A stretch of DNA of 64,000 nucleotides, taken from contig NZ_CP108046.1 in NCBI RefSeq assembly GCF_041435115.1, positions 8,556,001 through 8,620,000 on the forward strand. Reading direction: 5' to 3'. Source of the DNA: Streptomyces sp. NBC_00289. GTDB taxonomy: Bacteria; Actinomycetota; Actinomycetes; Streptomycetales; Streptomycetaceae. The translations under genes were made by a program, and so were the position numbers. Below, piece after piece: positions 1 to 8,348 of this stretch (positions within the stretch are counted from its first letter, which is position 1; every line of letters starts with the position of its first letter). The notes under the pieces are model-generated. The model was not told the origin of the DNA, made no database searches, and was given only the letters and a program-made list of their open reading frames with translations.

Positions 1-78
1 GACCAGGTCCCGGATGGTCAGCTCGGTAGGAGCGTCAACCTCCGGAACGTCGACCTCGGGCTTCGTCAGTTCACTCAT
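1..78 (-). CDS. N-terminus of a protein resembling FKBP-type peptidyl-prolyl isomerase (partial)
   Basis: Only the first 26 codons are in the window; the gene runs off the left edge. The protein begins MSELTKPEVDVPEVDAPTEL and continues TIRDLV. Streptomyces FKBP-type prolyl isomerases commonly open with a KPE(V/I)D..P..PA.L.I.D segment, so this is the best guess, but no catalytic part is visible. A weak GATGAGG-like ribosome binding site lies just upstream of the ATG. It could equally be another acidic cytosolic protein. Confidence 0.4.
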   Translation of the reverse strand, partial: MSELTKPEVDVPEVDAPTELTIRDLV

Positions 79-451
79 TGCAGCCTCATCACTATCAGCC
101 GGAAGCCGTCGCACGGACCAGTCGGACACATGGACACTCCGTGCAGCAGATGGTCACGCTACCGAGAACGCCCGTCCCCGGAGCACACCAGATCCAGTGG
201 CCACACGTGATGATCTTTCGCACGACCGATGAACGCGACCGGCATGCACAGGTCACACGGTGATCGCCAGAACGGGGCGACGGCCGAAACGGCGAACCTG
301 AACACCCACTAACCCGTCCTGACCGGGTGATCAGTCACCCCCGCGTGGCGCTGGAACCTGTCAAGGGGCCCGTGCCTCGCTGGGTGCGCTCTCAGCCGTA
401 AGCGGCAGCTTGAGCAGGCGGCGGCCGTGACCATCCGCTGTCGAGGCGGCT
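79..451. other. Intergenic stretch without a convincing gene
   Basis: No reading frame here has the codon bias of the neighbours. Base composition is more mixed than in flanking genes. A short inverted repeat (GGGTGA / TCACCC, about 325-340) is the only structure seen. It may hold the promoter of the leftward gene at the window edge. Confidence 0.4.
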
Positions 452-754
452 TCAGGCAGCGCAGGGGTGGTGCGCGATCAGCGCCCGCGCGAGATGGCCA
501 GCGACTTCCTCGGCTCCGGCCTGCAGTGCCGCCAGGTTGACGGACTCATCGGGCTCGGTACGCAGGGCGAAGGACCTGCCGAGGCCGGCGAGACTGGCTG
601 CGCGCCGTGACCGATGAGGGTCGAAGGTGTCGATGCTGGTCATGGCGGGGTCCGACACGCCGGCAGCCACCACGATGCGGTCCTGCCGCTCGACCCCCAG
701 GGCCATGTGCCCCTGGATCCGCTCGGGATCGTAGGGCACCGCACACACCGTCAC
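452..754 (-). CDS. Small hypothetical protein downstream of the kinase-like gene
   Basis: This is an open frame of about 100 residues with strong third-position GC bias, read in the same direction as the kinase-fold gene that ends 35 bases upstream. GTG codons at 754, 748 and 739 are possible starts, and no clear ribosome binding site favours one. The protein contains an acidic stretch (RTEPDESVNLAALQAGAEE) and a C-terminal helix-like segment rich in Ala and His. I do not recognise the family. The codon bias and position argue for a real gene or a remnant of one. Confidence 0.4.
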   Translation of the reverse strand: MTVCAVPYDPERIQGHMALGVERQDRIVVAAGVSDPAMTSIDTFDPHRSRRAASLAGLGRSFALRTEPDESVNLAALQAGAEEVAGHLARALIAHHPCAA

Positions 755-789
755 CGGAACTGCCCGGCTGCCCGGCTGCCCGCGGTGCG

Positions 790-1737
790 TCACCGGTGCA
801 GGGACTCGGCGACGGCCGGGTCCTCGAGCACGGTGACGCACCAGGCGAAGTGCTCGTCACCGCCGCCCGGCGCGAAGGCGTCGCTCGTGGCCATCGCATA
901 GGCGGCCCGGTACAGCAGGAGGTCGTCGACCGCGTAGCCGAACTCGTCGGCGAACCGCGTGGTGAGCTGCCGGGTGATCTCCGGGGCGTGCTCGGTGCCC
1001 GCCGGGAAGATGGCCGCGGCCACGGCAGCGTCGAACCGGGGATCCCCGCCCGTGGACAGGAAGCCGTAGTCCACGAGGGCGAGCGGCCGCAGGTCGTCGT
1101 CCACCAGCACGGTCTCCGGGAAGACGTCACCGTGGACGACCGCCTCGTCGGTTCGGGGCAGCGAGCGCAGCTTCCGAAGCAGCCGGGCGCGCGTGTCGTC
1201 GAAGTCGCGGACATGCGTGGAGAGCCGGTCCGCGCACCGGCTGACCCGCCGGTCCACCAGGTCCGCCAGGGCGGATCCGAAAGTGGTGTGGCCTTCCCAC
1301 AGCGGGCGTTCCTCGTCCAGCACAGAAAGGTGCTTGACCTCGTCGACGTCATGGGCGTCCGCGAGGGCGCGCAGCACGCCGACCAGGCAGTCGACCGCTT
1401 CGGGCAGCACCTCGTCCGGGTCGTCGGTGCGGATCCTGCCCGCCAAGGGCTCGCCGGTCAGCTCCCGCTCCACGGTCATCGGGACACCGTCGATGTCCTC
1501 GACGGCGAGGATCTCCGGGGCGCCGAACGGCAGGTGCGCCGCGGCATCGGCGTAGAAACGCTGCATCCGCCGCAGTTCGGATCCCCGTCGGCGCTCCCAC
1601 ACCTTGGCCACCGTTCCGTCCCCGAGTCGGTAGACGGCTCCCTCCACCGCCGCCTCGACGGGCCCGGCGTCGGGATATCCGGCGTCGACGAAATGTCGTA
1701 CGCGCCGGGCCGTGGTGTCCCGTATCGCATCGGACAT
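790..1737 (-). CDS. Aminoglycoside phosphotransferase (APH) fold kinase family protein
   Basis: A cytosolic protein of 315 residues in the APH / choline kinase / fructosamine kinase superfamily, which transfers ATP phosphate to small hydroxylated substrates. A likely ATP-anchoring Lys lies in VAKVW (about residue 45). The catalytic loop is VVHGDVFPETV (about 201-210), followed by the metal-binding LVDYG (about 221-225). In the usual HGDxHxxN motif the Asn ligand is replaced by Thr here, so activity or metal use may be unusual. The ATG at 1737 was chosen because a GGAGG ribosome binding site lies 8 bases upstream and the sequence before it loses coding character. The substrate cannot be read; this is not evidence of antibiotic resistance. 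Confidence 0.75.
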   Translation of the reverse strand: MSDAIRDTTARRVRHFVDAGYPDAGPVEAAVEGAVYRLGDGTVAKVWERRRGSELRRMQRFYADAAAHLPFGAPEILAVEDIDGVPMTVERELTGEPLAGRIRTDDPDEVLPEAVDCLVGVLRALADAHDVDEVKHLSVLDEERPLWEGHTTFGSALADLVDRRVSRCADRLSTHVRDFDDTRARLLRKLRSLPRTDEAVVHGDVFPETVLVDDDLRPLALVDYGFLSTGGDPRFDAAVAAAIFPAGTEHAPEITRQLTTRFADEFGYAVDDLLLYRAAYAMATSDAFAPGGGDEHFAWCVTVLEDPAVAESLHR

Positions 1738-2707
1738 CTCGTGCCTCCTTCCGCCCCCGGCGTGAACGACCGGCCGGTCGGCGGGGCCGACGCCGGGACC
1801 ATCTCCCACGGTAGGCCCCTCGCCCGCGCGACACCCGGTGACGGAGCGCTGCCGGGCGCCGTGCGGTCCGCCACGCGTATACGGCGGAACAGTGCCGGCG
1901 GATCCTGCGGCCCCGCCGCCGCAGTCGCTGCCCACCTGACCCCCGCCGACCTTGGCAGCGACCTCGCCGGGTCACTGAGGCTTCCAGCTCACTACTGCGG
2001 CGTCTACGGCCTGCGTCCCACGCAAGGACTCGTCCCGGCTCGCGGCCACATCCCCCGCCCACCGGGATGGATCACGAGCAGCGACATGGTCACCCCGGGC
2101 CCCCTGGCACGCCACCCCCGCGACCTCGACCTGTTCCTCGACGCGCTGACGACACCGTCACCCGCCGAGAACAGCCCCTGGCTCGTGAAGCTGCCCACGG
2201 CGCGCTGCGCAGTCGGCCAGCTCCGCGTAGCGGTGTGGGCCGAGGACGCGAGCTGCCCCGTCGACCGTGAAACTGCCGATGCTCTCGCCGCCGTCGAGCA
2301 GGCACTGGCCTCCTCGGGCACGAACGTCCGCCGTACCACGGGACCGGTTGGCTTCGCTGGCTCTCTCCGCCTTTTCGAGCAGCTCCTCCATGCCACCGCG
2401 ACGGCCGCCACCGACGACGAAGCTGGAGCGGCCGAACTCGTGGCGGCGCGTGACCTGCACGAGGATGACGCGAGCCCACGGGCCACCTTCCTCCGCCACC
2501 GAACGCAGACACACCGTGCCTGGCTCCGCGCCAACGAGGAGCGCCTGCGGCTTCGGGAGACGTGGCACTGGTTCTTCGCCGACGCCGAGCACGATGTCCT
2601 CATCACCCCCGCCGCTCCCACCGCGGCGATCCCGGCCGGCACCCGCGCTCTCACGGTCGACGGCGTCGAGCGGAGGTTCTTCGACCAGACCGGATGGGCC
2701 AACCTAA

Positions 2708-2731
2708 CGGTAGTTCGTTAAATCCGGCGGT
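2708..2731. repeat. Left terminal inverted repeat of the IS701-type element
   Basis: This is 24 bp, identical to the reverse complement of 4220-4243. The preceding CTAA is the left target duplication. Confidence 0.9.
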
Positions 2732-2804
2732 GGCGTGGGTTGACGGCGAGGCGGGTTGGTCGTAGGCCGGTGGTAGGAGTCAACTGCCTTGCTGGGGGCT
2801 GAAG

Positions 2805-4233
2805 ATGACTGCTCGCCGTCCATGTCCGCCCGCGCCGGGGCCGTTGGAGGAGTACGCGGCCCGGTTCGACGACCTCTTCTTCAGCCTGGCACAGCGGCGG
2901 GGGTTTCGTGAGTACCTGACCGGGCTGCTGGCGCCGCGGGAGCGGAACAAGACGATCACCTGCCTGGCAGGAGCTGAGCCCGTGGCCGGTGCGGGCACGC
3001 CGGGAGTGCAGCGGCTGCAGTTCTTCCTGTCCGAGTCTCCCTGGGAGGTGGAGCAGGTCAACGACCGGCGGCTTGAACTGCTGCGTGAGCAGTCGGCGAC
3101 CGCTCCGCACGACGGCGGGGTCATCGTGATCGACGACTCTGGGGACCGCAAGGACGGCACGGCCACCGCCAACGTGGGTCGGCAGTGGCTGGGCCGGTTG
3201 GGCAAGACCGACAACGGCATCGTCACGGTGACCACGGTGTGGACCGACGGCCGCGTGTACTACCCGCTGCACGCGACTCCCTACACCCCCGCCCACCACT
3301 TCGCCCGCGGCCGGTCCGACCCGGCCTTCCGCACGAAACCTCAACTGTCCGCTGCCCTCGCGGCCCGAGGCAAGGAGGCAGGCTTCGACTGCCGGGCGGT
3401 GGTCGCCGACTGCGCCTACTCCGTCAGTGACACCTGGTATCTCGCACTGCGCGAGGCAGGCCTGGCCTACGTGGTCGCGCTCAAACCGCACCGCGGCACC
3501 TGGGCCCCGGCCGACCAGCCACACACCCCCATCGAAGCCGCCCACGCCCTGACCTGGCACGATGCCAAGCGTCCAGGCGACTGGACGCCCGTTGAGCGTC
3601 ACTTCCGCGACGGGCACACCGAGACCTGGTGGGCCGCCGATGCCCGCCTGGGCGGCTACGGCCCCGACTCACCCGGCCGGCTGGTCGTGGCCACCACCGA
3701 CCCGGCCCAGCTGCCGGAGAAGGCCACCTGGTATCTGGCCACCAACCTGCCCCACCCCGACGCACCTCACGCCGCCACCAGCCCGCACCCGCCGGCCGAC
3801 CTCGCCGAGATCGTCCGCCTCTACGGCCTGCGGCCCTGGATCGAACAGAGCTACAAACAGATCAAGGACGAACTAGGCTGGGCCGACTTCCAAGTCCGCT
3901 CTGACCGCGCCATCCGCCGCCACCAGACCCTGGTCAACTGCGCCTTCTCCTTCTGCTGGGACCAATGGTTCGCCCCACCCGGACCACTGGATGCCACCGC
4001 GCCGGATCCCTGTCCCGGCGACGGGCCAGAGAGGGGGACCCGCCCCGTCCCACCAGCCCCAACAGCCTTGCTGGCCCAGGGCCTTACGATCCATCCGTTC
4101 CTGGCTCACCCCCGCCATCACCCTCAACCGATGGTGGCAAGCCTGGACCGACACGGACCCACCCTCCGAGCTCCAGGCCCTCATTGACGCGGTCACCACC
4201 GGACACGGCATTGACCTCTACCGCCGGATTTAA
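2805..4233 (+). pseudogene. IS701-family DDE transposase with a C-terminal frameshift
   Basis: The reading frame from ATG 2805 shows the DDE catalytic residues: D in IVIDDSGDRKDG (about 110), D in VVADCAYS (about 202) and E in WIEQSYKQIKDELGW (about 347). After about position 4000 this frame turns into low-complexity sequence and stops at 4187. The family-like C-terminus (SWLTPAITLNRWWQAW and ATTGHGIDLY-like end) continues in the +1 frame and stops at 4233 inside the right inverted repeat. A single-base indel between roughly 3985 and 4065 would explain this. The catalytic core is retained, so a truncated protein of 460 residues could still be made; activity is uncertain. Confidence 0.8.
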
Positions 4234-4243
4234 CGAACTACCG
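4220..4243. repeat. Right terminal inverted repeat of the IS701-type element
   Basis: A perfect 24-bp mate of 2708-2731. It contains the TAA that would end the frame-corrected transposase. The second CTAA copy follows directly. Confidence 0.9.
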
Positions 4244-4565
4244 CTAACCAGCCACGTTGGTCTGCCCAGCCTGGTCATGCCTGTTGCGCGAAACGCGAGC
4301 GGTCTCCCGATCGGCGTGCAGCTCGTCGGACCGGCGCACTCGGACCGGACCCTGCTCGCAATGGCCGAATACCTGGGTTCGCTTCTCAGAGCGACTGCCG
4401 GGGGACTCAGCTCCTGATGCTGGCAGCCAGGGTTGGGTCAGGCGCCGTCCGGGCGCAGCGGGAATCACGGTTCCCGGGGCGGGTTGGTCTTGGCCAGTGG
4501 AGTCCCGAAGGACGTCCTACGTGTGCGGCCGTCAGTTCCTGCGGTGGAAGGAAGTCGTTCTCACC

Positions 4566-5369
4566 TCAAGGGCCGACAGGCCGCCCCGTCGTGCCAGCAG
4601 TTAGGCATGTGTACTGGGCGAGGAGGCTCTCGGCTCGCGCTAGATCCTCAGGGGTGTCCACTGCTACGCCGTCGTCCAGGACAGGGACCATCTGCACGGC
4701 GTGGCCGTGTTCGACGAAGCGCAGCATCTCCACTCCCTCGGCGCGCTCCAGGGGCCCTTGCTGGAGCTGTCGAAAGCGTTGGAGAGCTGGGCCGGTGAAG
4801 CCGTAGAGGCCCAGTTGGCGGAGGTACTTCGGGCGGTCGCCCTTCGGATAGGGAATGGGCTGGCGCGAGAACAACAGGGCCTTGCCTTGGGCCGAGACAA
4901 CGACCTTGACGACGTTGTGGTCCAGGACGGCGCCGACGTCGACCAGTTCGGAGTACGCGTTCACGGCGAACGCGCCCGGCGCCAGGCACTCCAGGGCCTC
5001 GGAGACGGCGTCGATGGCGGCCGGCGAGATGAACGGCTCGTCGCCCTGGACGTTGATGTACGCCTCGGCCGGCAGGCGCTCGGCGACCTCCGCGACGCGG
5101 TCGGTGCCGGTGAGGTGCTCTCCGGTACGGATGCACTCGATGCCCAGCTGGCGGCACGCCGCTTCGATGCGTTCGTCGTCGGTCGTCACGATGGCTCCGT
5201 CGAGACGTTTGGCCTCCAGGCAGCGCTGGTGGACGTGCCAGAGCAGCGGCTTGTCGCCGAGGCGCGCCAACGGTTTACCGGGAAAGCGCGAAGCGCCCCA
5301 GCGGCAGGGTATGACAGCGACGTGCCGGCGCGGTGTGGCGCCGGGAGTTAGAAGTGTGGTGGCGGCCAC
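4566..5369 (-). CDS. KdsB-like CMP-sugar cytidylyltransferase
   Basis: A 267-residue protein of the 3-deoxy-manno-octulosonate cytidylyltransferase (CMP-KDO synthetase) family, which activates a sugar acid with CTP. Visible motifs are the nucleotide-binding VIPCRWGASRFPGKPL (about 19-34), GTDRVAE (88-94), the metal-binding NVQGDEP (106-112), the substrate loop SRQPIPYPK and VDTPEDL near the end. The GTG start at 5369 has a perfect AGGAGG ribosome binding site 5 bases upstream. It is the last gene of a leftward set with NUDIX, SAHH-like, epimerase and methyltransferase genes. Actinobacteria make no KDO-lipid A, so the true substrate is probably another acidic sugar or phosphonate-like molecule. 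That is inference. Confidence 0.85.
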   Translation of the reverse strand: MAATTLLTPGATPRRHVAVIPCRWGASRFPGKPLARLGDKPLLWHVHQRCLEAKRLDGAIVTTDDERIEAACRQLGIECIRTGEHLTGTDRVAEVAERLPAEAYINVQGDEPFISPAAIDAVSEALECLAPGAFAVNAYSELVDVGAVLDHNVVKVVVSAQGKALLFSRQPIPYPKGDRPKYLRQLGLYGFTGPALQRFRQLQQGPLERAEGVEMLRFVEHGHAVQMVPVLDDGVAVDTPEDLARAESLLAQYTCLTAGTTGRPVGP

Positions 5370-5401
5370 GGCGTCCTCCTGGTGGTCGGGTAGGGGCGCC
5401 T

Positions 5402-5962
5402 TCAGGGCAGCAGGGCGAGCTTGGAGCGGACGGTGGGCGAGGCGGCGCTCGTGAACGGCCGCCATTGGTAGCCGTGGACCTCCTCTTCCTGGAGGGTCAC
5501 CGTGTGCCCTGCGCCGAGAAGGAAGACCCAGCGGAAGTCCACGTGGTGGTGGGCCGGCTCGTCCTTCGAGGGGTTCGCGTCGATGGTGTGCACGTCGATG
5601 TCGAGGGGAACGTCCTCGAAGCCGGAGAGGGGAACGACGGCGCTGGGCGGGATGCCTGCCTCCTCGTGCAGTTCGCGCAGGGCGGCGTCGCGCAGGTGCC
5701 GGTCATCCGGTTCGTTGTGGCCGCCGGGCGCCAGCAGTTTCCCGGACGCCTTGTGCACGATGTGCAGCACGTGCCGGGCGCCGTTGATGACGATGGCGCT
5801 GCATGTCACGTGGGCGGGGAACGTCTTGCGGTTCGTGGGGTCGTCTGCGGCGGCGAGCGCGGCGAACAGCAGGGTGAGGGAGTCGCGTTCGTCCGAGTGG
5901 CGGGCGAGGTACGCCTCGGCGACGGAGCGGATGTGGTCGACGGAGGGAGGCACTCGGGTCAC
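5402..5962 (-). CDS. NUDIX hydrolase
   Basis: A 186-residue pyrophosphohydrolase of the NUDIX superfamily, cleaving a nucleoside diphosphate linked to another group. The Nudix box core RELHEEAGI (about 96-104) follows LLAPGGHNEPDDRH. The first Glu of the consensus box is not at its usual spacing, but the catalytic REUXEE part is intact. The GTG start overlaps the stop of the SAHH-like gene (GTGA), so translation is probably coupled. The KdsB-like gene starts 32 bases downstream. In a nucleotide-sugar operon it may clean up nucleotide by-products; the substrate is unknown. Confidence 0.85.
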   Translation of the reverse strand: MTRVPPSVDHIRSVAEAYLARHSDERDSLTLLFAALAAADDPTNRKTFPAHVTCSAIVINGARHVLHIVHKASGKLLAPGGHNEPDDRHLRDAALRELHEEAGIPPSAVVPLSGFEDVPLDIDVHTIDANPSKDEPAHHHVDFRWVFLLGAGHTVTLQEEEVHGYQWRPFTSAASPTVRSKLALLP

Positions 5963-7080
5963 CTTTCGAAGTGGTGGAGCCAAATTCTGGCGATGGCGTC
6001 GCGGTCGGCCGCCGGCATCTCGTGCAGTCCGGGCTGGAAGCGGGTGTGGCTGAGCGCGGCGGTGGCGGCGAGTATCTCGGCCTGGACGAGATGGATGTAC
6101 GCGCCGACGGCAGCGCCGTGCACGAAGTTGACGGCACCGCCGTCGGCGAGAACGTAGAAGTAGTGGCCGGTCACCTCGTATCGCGTCAGCTGAGCGCTGA
6201 CTGGGGTGCGCTGGTAGAGCTCGTCGAGGCTGCCGAGTTCGAGCTCGTCCTCGGATGAGGTCACCGATCCGAGGTAGGCGCCATTGCGCAGGGCGGCGAA
6301 GTCGCCCTGCCGCAGGGCGAGGTTGCCGGTGGCGCACAGGACGAGTTCCGCGTCGCTCACGGCCTCGGCGGTGGAGTTGCTGGTGCGGAAGCCGAGGGAG
6401 TGCGCCTGAACTCGCTTGACCGGATCGCTGTCGTACACGGTGACGCGCAGGTCCTGGGCGCGCAGGGTCTGGGCGATGGCGCGGCCGATCTTGCCGAAGC
6501 CGATGACGCAGGCGTTGCGGCTGGTGAGGATGTCCCCGCGGGCGCGGACGAGGGCTTCGGTGGAGAACACGATCGAGCGGCCGACGAGGTGGTCTTCGCA
6601 GTCCTTGAGCGGGGAGCGGGCCACCGAGACGACCGGGCACGGCAGTTTGTCGAGAGCGGCGTACCGCTGGTGTCCGTTCTCGGTGTCCTCGACGATGCCG
6701 AGGATGCGGCCGGAGAACTTGCCCACGAGTGTGTCGAGACTTGCCGCGAAGTAGCCGCCGATGTCCACCAGGACGACGTCCCGGCCGCCCGCTGTGTCCT
6801 CCAGGTAGTCCAGGGCCTGGGTGTTGTCGGTGAACCGTTCTCGGGTCAGGTCGTGGACGGGGAAGGTACGGCGGACGGCGTCGAGGGTCGGCTGGTGGAT
6901 CGATCGGGGTTTCGGCAGCACGGCGCCGACCGTGGACACCGCGGTCATGGCCCGCAGGAACGCCGGCCGTTCGGGGAGCAGATGCGTGATGACGAGCGTC
7001 GTGATCGCGTCGCCAGCGGGGAACTGCGTCGTGATCTGCCGGAAAAAGGCGTCCAGCCGCGCTCGCTCGGGACTCTCCAT
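5959..7080 (-). CDS. S-adenosylhomocysteine hydrolase-like NAD-binding protein
   Basis: A 373-residue protein, clearly shorter than true adenosylhomocysteinase (about 430-490). The NAD-binding core reads CVIGFGKIGRAIAQTLRA (about 191-208). Upstream, GIVEDTENGHQRY (128-140) matches the family E-E-T-T-x-G segment, and LKDCED (158-163) aligns with the catalytic Lys/Asp segment of SAHH, so the Lys and Asp appear kept. The N-terminal substrate domain is much reduced. The ATG at 7080 has a GAGAGGA ribosome binding site. It is translationally coupled to the NUDIX gene and follows an epimerase remnant. It may oxidise or eliminate at a ribosyl or sugar group rather than recycle SAH. Confidence 0.75.
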   Translation of the reverse strand: MESPERARLDAFFRQITTQFPAGDAITTLVITHLLPERPAFLRAMTAVSTVGAVLPKPRSIHQPTLDAVRRTFPVHDLTRERFTDNTQALDYLEDTAGGRDVVLVDIGGYFAASLDTLVGKFSGRILGIVEDTENGHQRYAALDKLPCPVVSVARSPLKDCEDHLVGRSIVFSTEALVRARGDILTSRNACVIGFGKIGRAIAQTLRAQDLRVTVYDSDPVKRVQAHSLGFRTSNSTAEAVSDAELVLCATGNLALRQGDFAALRNGAYLGSVTSSEDELELGSLDELYQRTPVSAQLTRYEVTGHYFYVLADGGAVNFVHGAAVGAYIHLVQAEILAATAALSHTRFQPGLHEMPAADRDAIARIWLHHFER

Positions 7081-7111
7081 TGCGTTTCCTCTCGGGCTCC
7101 GGGCCGCGGGG

Positions 7112-7757
7112 TTACGCGGCTCGGCTGTAGTTGGGGACCTGGGAGGCCAGGGCCTGCATGTGGGCGCGCAGGCCGTTGTGGAGGTCGACTCGCGGCTGCC
7201 ACCCGAGGACTTCTCGGGCACGACTGGGGTCGGCGCGGGTTAGGAGGACGTCACCGCTGCGCGCGTGGTCCTGCTGGAGCTGGATGTCGCGGCCGGTGAG
7301 GCTGGTGGCAATGTTGATCACTTCCAACAGGGATGCGTTCCCCCCGCCGCCCACGTTGATCGCGCCCTGCGCTGTCGGCACGGTCGCGGCGGCGATCGTG
7401 GCGGCGACCACGTCATCGATGTAGGTGAAGTCGCGTCGCTGGTGACCGTCTCCGTACAGGCGAAGCGGCTGTCCGGTCAGAGCGGCCTGCAGGGCGCGGT
7501 GGGTGAACATGTCGGCGCGCTGGCGGGGGCCGTAGACGGTGAAGTACCGCAGGGCGACGACGCTGGGCCCGACGGGGCGCTCGGCGTAGGCGAGGCAGAG
7601 CTGTTCCTCGGCCAGTTTGGTCACGGCGTACGGGGAGGCCGGCTTCGGACGGTCGGCCTCGACACTCGCGGCGCCGTCGGTCGGCCCGTAGACGCTGGAG
7701 GAGGACGCAACGACCAGTCGCGGGACGCCGATGCGGGTGCAGGCTTCCAGGATACGA
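7112..7757 (-). pseudogene. NAD-dependent epimerase/dehydratase, 5' part deleted
   Basis: The C-terminal two thirds of an extended short-chain dehydrogenase of the UDP-sugar epimerase type. The frame holds the Ser region SSSSVYG, the catalytic YAVTK (YxxxK), RYFTVYGPRQRADM and RRDFTYIDDVV, all normal for the family. The N-terminal Rossmann part (GxxGxxG, about 100 residues) is absent. Its frame begins abruptly near 7757, where a methyltransferase reading frame ends. A deletion has therefore removed the 3' half of one gene and the 5' third of the next. A short product from an internal GTG (near 7624) is possible but would lack NAD binding. It ends 31 bases before the SAHH-like start. Confidence 0.85.
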
Positions 7758-8084
7758 TGAGGTCGAGCGAGCCGGGCTGCAGTCGAGGCGGGATTGCCCC
7801 CGCGTCGAAATCGTGCACACCGTAGTGCAGCCGACCGTTGACGCCTTGCCGATGCGCGGTCCGGATCGCGATCGGCGAGAAGTCCAGGCCCAGCACGTCA
7901 TAACCCCAACGGGAAAGCTGCCGATGCCGCAGCCGACGTCGAGTACGGATGCCCCGGCGTGCGGGTTGACGTGCTGGAGAAAGCGGTCGACCTCGGCGTC
8001 GGTCACGAGGCGGTCTACGGCCCGACCCTCGCTGTACCAGGCATCCCACTGGTCGGGACTGAGGCGATGCAACAGCGACTTCAT
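7758..8084 (-). pseudogene. Class I SAM-dependent methyltransferase, truncated and frameshifted
   Basis: The ATG at 8084 overlaps the stop of the small upstream gene (ATGA). The protein starts MKSLLHRLSPDQWDAWY and contains the SAM-binding VLDVGCGIGSF motif. Directly after this the frame is lost near 7915. The family-like continuation (QLSRWGYDVLGLDFSPIAI, then VHDFDAGAIPP) is in another frame, so a small internal deletion is likely. The sequence then stops being methyltransferase-like at about 7758, where the epimerase fragment begins. Two separate lesions make this a dead gene. Confidence 0.85.
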
Positions 8085-8335
8085 GCTGCGTCCTGCGGGT
8101 CATCAGTCGAAGTCGCGGCCGCCCCGTTCCCCGAAGTCGGCAGGCGGGAGAGCCGGTGAAAGCGGGAGAGGTCGAAGCCGCCACCTTGCACCTCGCCGGC
8201 AGGGACGGCGAAGAGATCGATCCCGGCCTCGCTTGGCAGTTCCGGGGCGGCCTCCTGGATGGCGAGGAGGGCCTCGCCTTGCTCGCGGTGCGGCAGGAGC
8301 CGCGGCGCCCGGTCGGTGTGTCCTTCGAATGTCAT
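8081..8335 (-). CDS. Small hypothetical protein coupled to the methyltransferase
   Basis: 84 residues, starting MTFEGHTDRAPRLL. No membrane segment or known motif is seen. It has an AGGGGG ribosome binding site before the ATG at 8335, and its TGA overlaps the methyltransferase ATG (ATGA), so it was translated as part of this operon. The gene upstream is a 32-residue membrane peptide. I do not recognise the family. The ordered layout argues for a real gene even though its partner is broken. Confidence 0.55.
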   Translation of the reverse strand: MTFEGHTDRAPRLLPHREQGEALLAIQEAAPELPSEAGIDLFAVPAGEVQGGGFDLSRFHRLSRLPTSGNGAAATSTDDPQDAA

Positions 8336-8348
8336 GGTGGCCCCCTGA

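Larger units (their letters stand above)
2708..4243 (+). mobile_element. IS701-family insertion sequence in the amidase gene
   Basis: A 1536-bp element with perfect 24-bp terminal inverted repeats (2708-2731 and 4220-4243, beginning CGGTAGTTCGTTAAAT). It is flanked by a 4-bp direct repeat CTAA (2704-2707 and 4244-4247). A 4-bp YTAR target is typical of the IS701 family, and the internal transposase agrees. Exact ends and intact target duplication suggest a fairly recent insertion, although the transposase frame is broken near its end. Confidence 0.9.
1880..4417 (+). pseudogene. Amidase (amidase signature family), 5' truncated and split by an IS element
   Basis: Two blocks (about 1880-2707 and 4244-4417) belong to one amidase-signature enzyme. 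The first contains GGSCGPAAAVAAHLTP followed by GSDLAGSLRLPAHYCGVYG, which matches the Gly/Ser-rich signature with both active-site serines. The upstream part carrying the catalytic Lys is missing. The second block has the typical end, including GLPIGVQLVGP. An IS701-type element sits between them. Removing the element and one CTAA copy rejoins the frame exactly (WANL then TSHVGLPS). The gene therefore lost its 5' end and was also interrupted. The divergent kinase-like gene starts just upstream, so the deletion may have brought the two together. Confidence 0.85.

Noticed and set aside
607..2721. A 704-codon + strand frame that includes the amidase part
   Set aside because: Only its last third is amidase-like. 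The first part is antisense to the kinase-fold gene, so the frame as a whole is not one protein.
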